A stretch of 19,607 bases of DNA from the NCBI GenBank assembly GCA_003140275.1, contig PLJQ01000271.1, forward strand, positions 22,309 through 41,915. Reading direction: 5' to 3'. The position numbers were made by a program, and so were the translations under genes. Below, in pieces: positions 15,220 through 19,607 of this stretch; position 1 is the first letter of the stretch; the number at the start of each line of letters is the position of its first letter. The notes below the pieces were generated by a model. The model did not search any database. It saw only the letters and a list, made by a program, of their open reading frames with translations, and had not been told where the DNA came from. This DNA comes from Limisphaerales bacterium. GTDB lineage: Bacteria; Verrucomicrobiota; Verrucomicrobiia; Limisphaerales; PALSA-1396.

Positions 15220-15244
15220 CTTGATAATCTGAAAACCTGATAAC
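15220..15244 (-). repeat. right octamer repeat flanking the four-helix-bundle gene
   Basis: On the minus strand it reads GTTATCAG, GTTTTCAG, ATTATCAAG: three imperfect octamers, the first identical to the left copy. It starts 2 nt past the permease stop (15247) and ends 15 nt before the four-helix-bundle ATG. It is inverted relative to the copy at 14799-14817. Confidence 0.75.
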
Positions 15245-15246
15245 TT

Positions 15247-16374
15247 TCAACTCTTCAATAACCGTCGCTTCGCCAACCAATTGTTAAACTGGTCGAGCAC
15301 GACCGCTAGAATCACGACCGCGCCGATGATGATCTGGCTGTAATTCTGGTTGATGCCCAGGATCACAATGCCGGTGCTGATCATCTGGATGACCAGCGCG
15401 CCGAGCAACGCCCCCAACGCCGATCCTTTGCCGCCGCTCAAACTCGCGCCGCCGACGACGGCTGCCGCGATGACGTTCAGTTCGTAGCCCTGGCCGTCGC
15501 CGGACGTTGCTCCGCCGTAGTAGCCGAGTGACAGCAACGCCGCAATGCCGGCCGTCAGCCCGGAGAAAATAAACACGCTCAGTTTGACCCGCTCAACCCG
15601 GATGCCGCTGTAGCGGCTCGCCAATTCGTTGCCGCCGACGGCGTAAACGCGACGACCGGCCGCCAGTCGGGAAAGATAAATCCCACCAATGACCGCGACC
15701 AAAATCATAACCCCCAGCGGCACTAAGCTCAAGCCGTCGCCGACCTCCCAGCGGATCAGGTCGCGAAACGCCGACGGAAAACCGCCGACCGATTGCCCCT
15801 TGGTGATGACGAACGCGACGCCGCGAAAGATGGCCATCGTTCCCAGCGTAATGATGAACGGGTGAACCCGAAGCGCGACGATCATCCCGCCATTCAGGAG
15901 ACCGCAGGCAGTGGCGACACCCACGCAAACGAGAATCCCGAGCGGCACTCCAACCCAGCCGCCCGCCCGTGCGCCATCGGGCCCAAAACATTGAAAAACC
16001 AATGCGCCAAGCACCGAGGCCAGGGCATAAATCGCGCCCACGGAGAGGTCGATGCCGCCGGCGATGATCACAAAGGTGGCGCCCACGGCCATAATAGCGA
16101 TGAAACTGGTGTCCTTGGCCAGTTGAGCGAGGTTTTGGGCGTTGAGGAACTTGTTTTTTTCGACGAACTCCGGTTCGCGCTCGCCGACGGCGTTGGTTTT
16201 GAAGACCCGGACGCGCTCCCCTTGGGTGTTCGTTTCCAACTGCGGAACTTTGACGCTGCCGCCAAAGAGGGTCAGGAGCAGGCCAAGCACAAATATGACG
16301 ATGAGCAAGCCGCCCTCTTGCAATCGTAATCCCGCCAGGCGCGACCGTCCGGCGATGCTGTGTGGCGAACTCAT
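15247..16374 (-). CDS. CUT2-type ABC sugar transporter permease (RbsC-like)
   Basis: A 375-residue membrane protein with about ten hydrophobic segments. The start at 16374 (MSSPHSIAGRSRLAGLRLQE) puts a basic N-terminus before the first membrane helix; a longer frame from 16455 adds 27 residues with no homology-like pattern. Family motifs are clear: 'IIAGGIDLSVGAIYAL' (about 103-118), 'HPFIITLGTMAIFRGVAFV', 'VGGNELASRYSGIRV' and 'ELNVIAAAVVGGASLSGGKGS' near 288-308. A hydrophilic stretch of about 40 residues (39-78, 'VKVPQLETNTQGERVRVF') follows the first helix, longer than in the basic RbsC design. It forms the transmembrane channel with the ATPase at 10795-12294 and the binding protein at 13822-14787. 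It is divergent from tolQ; I find no convincing promoter in the spacer 16375-16594. Confidence 0.92.
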   Translation of the reverse strand: MSSPHSIAGRSRLAGLRLQEGGLLIVIFVLGLLLTLFGGSVKVPQLETNTQGERVRVFKTNAVGEREPEFVEKNKFLNAQNLAQLAKDTSFIAIMAVGATFVIIAGGIDLSVGAIYALASVLGALVFQCFGPDGARAGGWVGVPLGILVCVGVATACGLLNGGMIVALRVHPFIITLGTMAIFRGVAFVITKGQSVGGFPSAFRDLIRWEVGDGLSLVPLGVMILVAVIGGIYLSRLAAGRRVYAVGGNELASRYSGIRVERVKLSVFIFSGLTAGIAALLSLGYYGGATSGDGQGYELNVIAAAVVGGASLSGGKGSALGALLGALVIQMISTGIVILGINQNYSQIIIGAVVILAVVLDQFNNWLAKRRLLKS

Positions 16375-16594
16375 GTAATTCGGCGCGACGCTAACAAAGG
16401 CGACCGTCAGGGGCAAGCAATCGAGGGTCGCGAGTTCAAAGAAATCCTCCGACAAACCAACGACAGATTTTTGAAAATACTTTTTGCATTTGATTGAACG
16501 GACTGTTAAAAGTTCCGCTGAACGTTACCGAAAGCTTCAGTTACCGCTTGGGCGCATTCCTCACGACCAAGTTAGCGGGCTTAATCGTGATGGA

Positions 16595-17326
16595 ATGAAT
16601 GCACCTTATTTCTTAGCTGCTGCCGGCGCCAGACCCGATAAGGCGGAATTGCTTTACGTGTGGGAGCAAGCCACACCCGAAGGCAAAGCTATTATCTTCT
16701 GCCTGCTGGTTTTCTCCATCATCGCATGGTCGGTCATGATCGCCAAGGCGGTCCAGATGCGGCGCGCAAAGAAGCTCAACCAATACTTTGGCGTCGAATT
16801 CCATACGCAAAAAAATGTCCTCTCCGTGTTTGACCGCCGCATTCAAGTGGATGGCTGTCCGATGTTCATGGTTTATCAAGCTGGCAGCATGGAACTGGAT
16901 GCGCGACTGAAGAACCCTTTCGACGACAGTCGGAAAAAGCACATTTCTTTGAAAAGCATGGAGCACGTGAAACGTTCATTGGAGAACACCGTCGCGCAAC
17001 AATCACTCAAGCTGGAGTCGGGCTTGATTTTGCTGGCGATTGCCGTGAGCGGCGCGCCGTTCCTCGGTTTGCTGGGCACGGTTTGGGGCGTGATGAGCAC
17101 CTTCGGACGTGTCGCCCAGAAGCAGCAAGCAAGTTTGGTGGAAATGGCGCCGGGCGTCGCGGCGGCGCTTATCACCACGGTGGCCGGGCTGCTCGTCGCC
17201 ATCCCGTCGATGTTCGGTTACAACTGGCTGGTGCATAGTCTGCGCGTGCAGACCGTGGAGCTTGACAACTTTGCCCAGGAACTGGTTTCAAAGATCGAAA
17301 CGGAATACCTGAAAGATGAAGAGTAA
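16595..17326 (+). CDS. tolQ: TolQ/ExbB-type proton channel protein
   Basis: A 243-residue protein from the ATG at 16595 (MNAPYFLAAAGARPDKAELL); the longer frame from 16484 adds 37 basic residues unlike the family. Three membrane helices lie at about 30-52, 144-166 and 187-208 with a large cytoplasmic loop between the first two, the TolQ/ExbB/MotA layout. The signature block is 'SGAPFLGLLGTVWGVMSTF' (152-170) followed by 'MAPGVAAALITTVAGLLVAIP'. With TolR it forms an inner-membrane channel that uses the proton motive force to power a TolA/TonB-type protein. The downstream tolR, tolA-like and tolB genes support the Tol assignment, envelope constriction and outer-membrane upkeep, over iron uptake. 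A 96-bp spacer with a hairpin and heptamer repeats separates it from tolR. Confidence 0.88.
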   Translation: MNAPYFLAAAGARPDKAELLYVWEQATPEGKAIIFCLLVFSIIAWSVMIAKAVQMRRAKKLNQYFGVEFHTQKNVLSVFDRRIQVDGCPMFMVYQAGSMELDARLKNPFDDSRKKHISLKSMEHVKRSLENTVAQQSLKLESGLILLAIAVSGAPFLGLLGTVWGVMSTFGRVAQKQQASLVEMAPGVAAALITTVAGLLVAIPSMFGYNWLVHSLRVQTVELDNFAQELVSKIETEYLKDEE

Positions 17327-17367
17327 ACGGATGAGTCGAGACTCGAAGTTCGAAGGACAAGCGCCGG

Positions 17368-17384
17368 GCAGGCCGCTTGCCTGC
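17368..17384 (+). other. short hairpin in the tolQ-tolR spacer
   Basis: GCAGGC (17368-17373) pairs with GCCTGC (17379-17384) across a CGCTT loop. A smaller dyad, GAGTC-GA-GACTC, lies just after the tolQ stop. With no T-tract it is unlikely to terminate; it may act on mRNA stability or be a REP-like remnant. Confidence 0.35.
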
Positions 17385-17388
17385 GTGA

Positions 17389-17422
17389 CCCTCAACCCTC
17401 AACTCTCAATCCTTAACTAACC
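17389..17422 (+). repeat. heptamer tandem repeat, CCCTCAA/CTCTCAA type
   Basis: CCCTCAA, CCCTCAA, CTCTCAA, TCCTTAA and a partial CTAACC run up to the base before the tolR ATG. The unit is the same as at 8499-8526. Because it fills the place of the ribosome-binding site, tolR has no Shine-Dalgarno sequence. Confidence 0.75.
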
Positions 17423-17842
17423 ATGCGCCGCTTCTCCCAACGCAGTCATCTCGTCACACTGAGCGAGATCAACATCACGCCGCTGCTCGACTTGGCGTTC
17501 GTGTTGTTAATCATCTTCGTCATCACCACACCACTGCTGACACAGAGCCTCAATTTGAAACTGCCCCAAGGCGGCAAGCCGGATGTGCCTTTGGATAAGA
17601 AGGACATTCGCACCGTGGAAATCAGCCCGCAGGGAATTTACACGCTGGATCGCCAACGCATGAACCTCGACCGGATGGAGTCGGAACTGGTGCGGGCTTA
17701 TCGCGCCAACCCGAACATGATCGTTAACATTCGCGCCGACGAAAACGGATTGAACAAATATCTATACGCCGTGATTGACCGTTGTCAGCGCAAGCCCCTC
17801 ACCAAGTATTCCTTGCGCACCGCACCACCCGAACGCAAATGA
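17423..17842 (+). CDS. tolR: TolR/ExbD-type protein
   Basis: A 139-residue protein with one N-terminal membrane helix (about 19-40) and a periplasmic domain, the TolR/ExbD form. The helix holds the conserved proton-carrying Asp (D23 in 'INITPLLDLAFVLLIIFV'). The periplasmic part has 'VEISPQGIYTLDRQRMNLD' and 'NPNMIVNIRADENGLNKYLYAVIDRCQ', matching the family fold. It pairs with TolQ to form the stator. The start follows the heptamer array directly, with no ribosome-binding site visible. Its stop TGA overlaps the ATG of the next gene (ATGA), indicating coupled translation. Confidence 0.9.
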   Translation: MRRFSQRSHLVTLSEINITPLLDLAFVLLIIFVITTPLLTQSLNLKLPQGGKPDVPLDKKDIRTVEISPQGIYTLDRQRMNLDRMESELVRAYRANPNMIVNIRADENGLNKYLYAVIDRCQRKPLTKYSLRTAPPERK

Positions 17843-18663
17843 ACCGGCTGGCAAAAAAATGTCTCATCGCCTCGGCAGGCCTGCACTTGCTGCTGTTCGT
17901 GATCTTGTTGGTGGGACCGGCCTTTCTAGCGGAGAAAAACGCGGCGATTGATATGACGGTGTTGGATGTCATTCCGTCCAAACTGGTGGACGAATTGATG
18001 TCCGGCGGTGGAAATCCAAACGCCCAACCGCCGCCGCCCGCTCCGCTGCCAGAGCCCGTTAAACCACAACCGCAACCGGAAACGTTCGTGAAGCCGGAGC
18101 CGCCACAAAAAGAGCCGCCCAAGACAGCCAAACCAGAACCCATCCCGGACGACAAGCCTGCACGCAAGCCGTTGCCCAAGATTAGCACCACGCTGGTGAC
18201 TCGTTCCGACACCGACCCGAAAGTCAGGGAGCAGGCCAAGGCCGAGGCACAAGCCAGAGCCCGCGCCGAGGCCGCCAAACTCGCCGCCGCGTTTCAATCC
18301 GCCGCGCGGAGTCTCAAGGAAGGTTTGTCCTCGAGCACGACGGTCGAGATGCCGGGCCCTGGCGGTGAAGCCTACGCCAACTTCGCGCAAGTCGTGAAAA
18401 GCGTTTATGAACAAGCTTGGATTGCGCCTGAAGACGTGGCCGATGAGAACGCGACGACCAAGGTGTCTGTCACCATCGCGCGCGACGGCACGGTGATTTC
18501 CGCGCGAATTATCCGCGATTCAGGAAATGTCCCCGTTGATAAATCAGTTCAAGCGACCTTGCTGCGTGTCAAATTCATCGCGCCTTTCCCGGAGGGCGCC
18601 AAGGAACAGCAACGCACATTCATGATCAATTTTAACCTCAAAGCCAAACGATTACTCGGATGA
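17839..18663 (+). CDS. TolA/TonB-like energy-transducing protein
   Basis: A 274-residue protein starting at the ATG that overlaps the tolR stop; the frame extends upstream to 17782 only within tolR. It has one N-terminal membrane anchor (about 8-31), a Pro/Lys/Glu-rich spacer (about 62-115, many 'PEP' and 'PPP' units), an Ala/Arg/Glu-rich helical segment (about 127-165), and a C-terminal TonB/TolA-type domain ('YANFAQVVKSVYEQAWIAP', 'TTKVSVTIARDGTVISARIIRDSG'). This is the design of proteins that span the periplasm and carry force from the TolQR motor to the outer membrane. The tolB gene next to it favours a TolA role; the short Pro-rich linker is more TonB-like. Its stop overlaps the tolB start. 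Confidence 0.85.
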   Translation: MNRLAKKCLIASAGLHLLLFVILLVGPAFLAEKNAAIDMTVLDVIPSKLVDELMSGGGNPNAQPPPPAPLPEPVKPQPQPETFVKPEPPQKEPPKTAKPEPIPDDKPARKPLPKISTTLVTRSDTDPKVREQAKAEAQARARAEAAKLAAAFQSAARSLKEGLSSSTTVEMPGPGGEAYANFAQVVKSVYEQAWIAPEDVADENATTKVSVTIARDGTVISARIIRDSGNVPVDKSVQATLLRVKFIAPFPEGAKEQQRTFMINFNLKAKRLLG

Positions 18664-19607
18664 AAAACAACATCTCAATTTTGATTTCTGTTATTTGCTC
18701 ACTGTTTCTAGCCGGCTCTTCTTTTAATGTACAGGCGCAAGCCCGGCCTGGTGAAATTGACATCGACAAATCCGGTGAGGCAAAACTCATCCCCATCTCC
18801 ATGAGCGGATTTTCGGGCGAAGTCGCAACCGTGTTGAAATTTGATCTGGAAGTCATGGGCTTCAAATTTGAAGGGCCGGACACAGCCCATTATCTTCTCA
18901 GTGGCAGTAACAATGACCGTGTGGAAGGCCGCTTGACGGATCGCATCAACAAAGCGTCGCTGCTGGCCAAGGCCTACACCGGCGGAACCCAACGCTCCCA
19001 AGCCCATGCGCTGGCCGACGACATCGTGCTGGCGATCACCAGAAAGAAGGGCATCGCTCAAACGAAAATCGCCTTCAAGGTCGATACGGGAGGGAAGAGT
19101 GAAATTTATGTCGCCGATTACGATGGTCATAGCCCCCAGGCAGTGAGCAAGGACAACACGCTTGTGGCCGCGCCGTGCTGGGTACCGGGCCACTTCGCGC
19201 TGTATTACACTTCCTACAAGGCGGGTTACCCGGAAATTTTTTCGCACGATTTGTCCAGCGGTGCGCGGCGGCCCGTTGCTCAATTTGGCAGCCTAAACAC
19301 CAGCGCGGCGCTGTCGGCGGACGGGAAACGGCTGGCGTTTATTTCGAACAAAGCCGGCGCCCCAAACGTTTACGTGTGCGATGCGGACGGCGGAAACCTG
19401 AAACGACTTACCAACACGAAGGAAGGTGAGTCATCACCGTGCTGGTCGCCAGACGGTCAGACGATCTGCTTTACTTCGCGAGTCAGTGGACGGGCGGCTT
19501 TGTACACCGTTTCCGCCTCCGGAGGCGCGATGAAACGCCTGTCCACTGCAGGCGTCAGCAATGCCACCGAGCCGGACTGGTCGCCGGACGGCAAGTGGAT
19601 CGCCTTC
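18660..19607 (+). CDS. tolB: TolB (3' end outside window)
   Basis: A 316-codon frame from the ATG at 18660, which overlaps the stop of the tolA-like gene (ATGA), to the right edge. A signal peptide (MKNNISILISVICSLFLAGS, ending near 'VQAQA') is followed by the N-terminal TolB domain (about 30-140) with 'DRINKASLLAKAYTGGTQRSQ' and 'HALADDIVLAITRKKGIAQT'. Beta-propeller blades with the TolB/PD40 pattern come next: 'KIAFKVDTGGKSEIYVADYDG', 'SADGKRLAFISNKAGAPNVYV', 'SPCWSPDGQTICFTS' and 'EPDWSPDGKWIAF'. TolB is a periplasmic partner of TolA, Pal and outer-membrane proteins. Pal would be expected downstream, outside the window. Confidence 0.92.
   Translation, partial: MKNNISILISVICSLFLAGSSFNVQAQARPGEIDIDKSGEAKLIPISMSGFSGEVATVLKFDLEVMGFKFEGPDTAHYLLSGSNNDRVEGRLTDRINKASLLAKAYTGGTQRSQAHALADDIVLAITRKKGIAQTKIAFKVDTGGKSEIYVADYDGHSPQAVSKDNTLVAAPCWVPGHFALYYTSYKAGYPEIFSHDLSSGARRPVAQFGSLNTSAALSADGKRLAFISNKAGAPNVYVCDADGGNLKRLTNTKEGESSPCWSPDGQTICFTSRVSGRAALYTVSASGGAMKRLSTAGVSNATEPDWSPDGKWIAF

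Overview
The window looks like chromosomal DNA of a PVC-superphylum bacterium, most likely Verrucomicrobiota of the Pedosphaera/Limisphaerales type. This rests on the gene families: a PVC-type membrane-bound dehydrogenase with HEAT-like repeats, a DUF1080 (3-keto-disaccharide hydrolase-like) protein, a secreted multiheme cytochrome c, and a complete-looking Tol start (tolQ-tolR-tolA-tolB) typical of a Gram-negative envelope. Shine-Dalgarno sequences are weak at most starts, and many spacers carry short tandem repeats. I see no tRNA, rRNA, CRISPR array, transposase or phage gene. No stretch above 300 bases lacks a gene; the longest spacer is 13566-13821.

Region 1 (1-5685, all minus strand) is a secreted oxidative/carbohydrate block. 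In transcription order it holds a five-CXXCH cytochrome c, a DUF1080 protein, and a PVC-type dehydrogenase cut off by the left edge. These are families that recur together in PVC genomes, where the dehydrogenase and cytochrome are thought to form a periplasmic electron-transfer chain acting on carbohydrate-derived substrates.

Region 2 (5893-8458, plus strand) holds a cytoplasmic GH42 beta-galactosidase-like protein, divergent from the cytochrome gene, and a DciA-like DUF721 protein. The GH42 protein has glycine where the family has its acid/base glutamate.

Region 3 (8460-10582, minus strand) holds a small unknown gene and a large DEDDh exonuclease / DUF3820-like / J-domain fusion ending at a clear intrinsic terminator. 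Both genes have reading-frame oddities: a short ATGA-overlapping ORF or frameshift, and no ATG at the exonuclease start.

Region 4 (10795-16374, minus strand) is a CUT2-type (ribose/inositol-like) ABC sugar importer. It runs permease, four-helix-bundle protein, substrate-binding protein, then DUF486 membrane protein, glycerophosphodiester phosphodiesterase and double ATPase. The four-helix-bundle gene sits between permease and binding protein, bracketed by inverted octamer repeats, one of which contains its stop codon. It looks like a small inserted cassette.

Region 5 (16595-19607, plus strand) is tolQ, tolR, tolA-like and tolB, the last three joined by ATGA overlaps, with tolB cut by the right edge. 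The strongest candidates for something new are the four-helix cassette, the GH42 protein lacking its acid/base residue, the exonuclease-J-domain fusion, and the heptamer/octamer repeats at gene borders.
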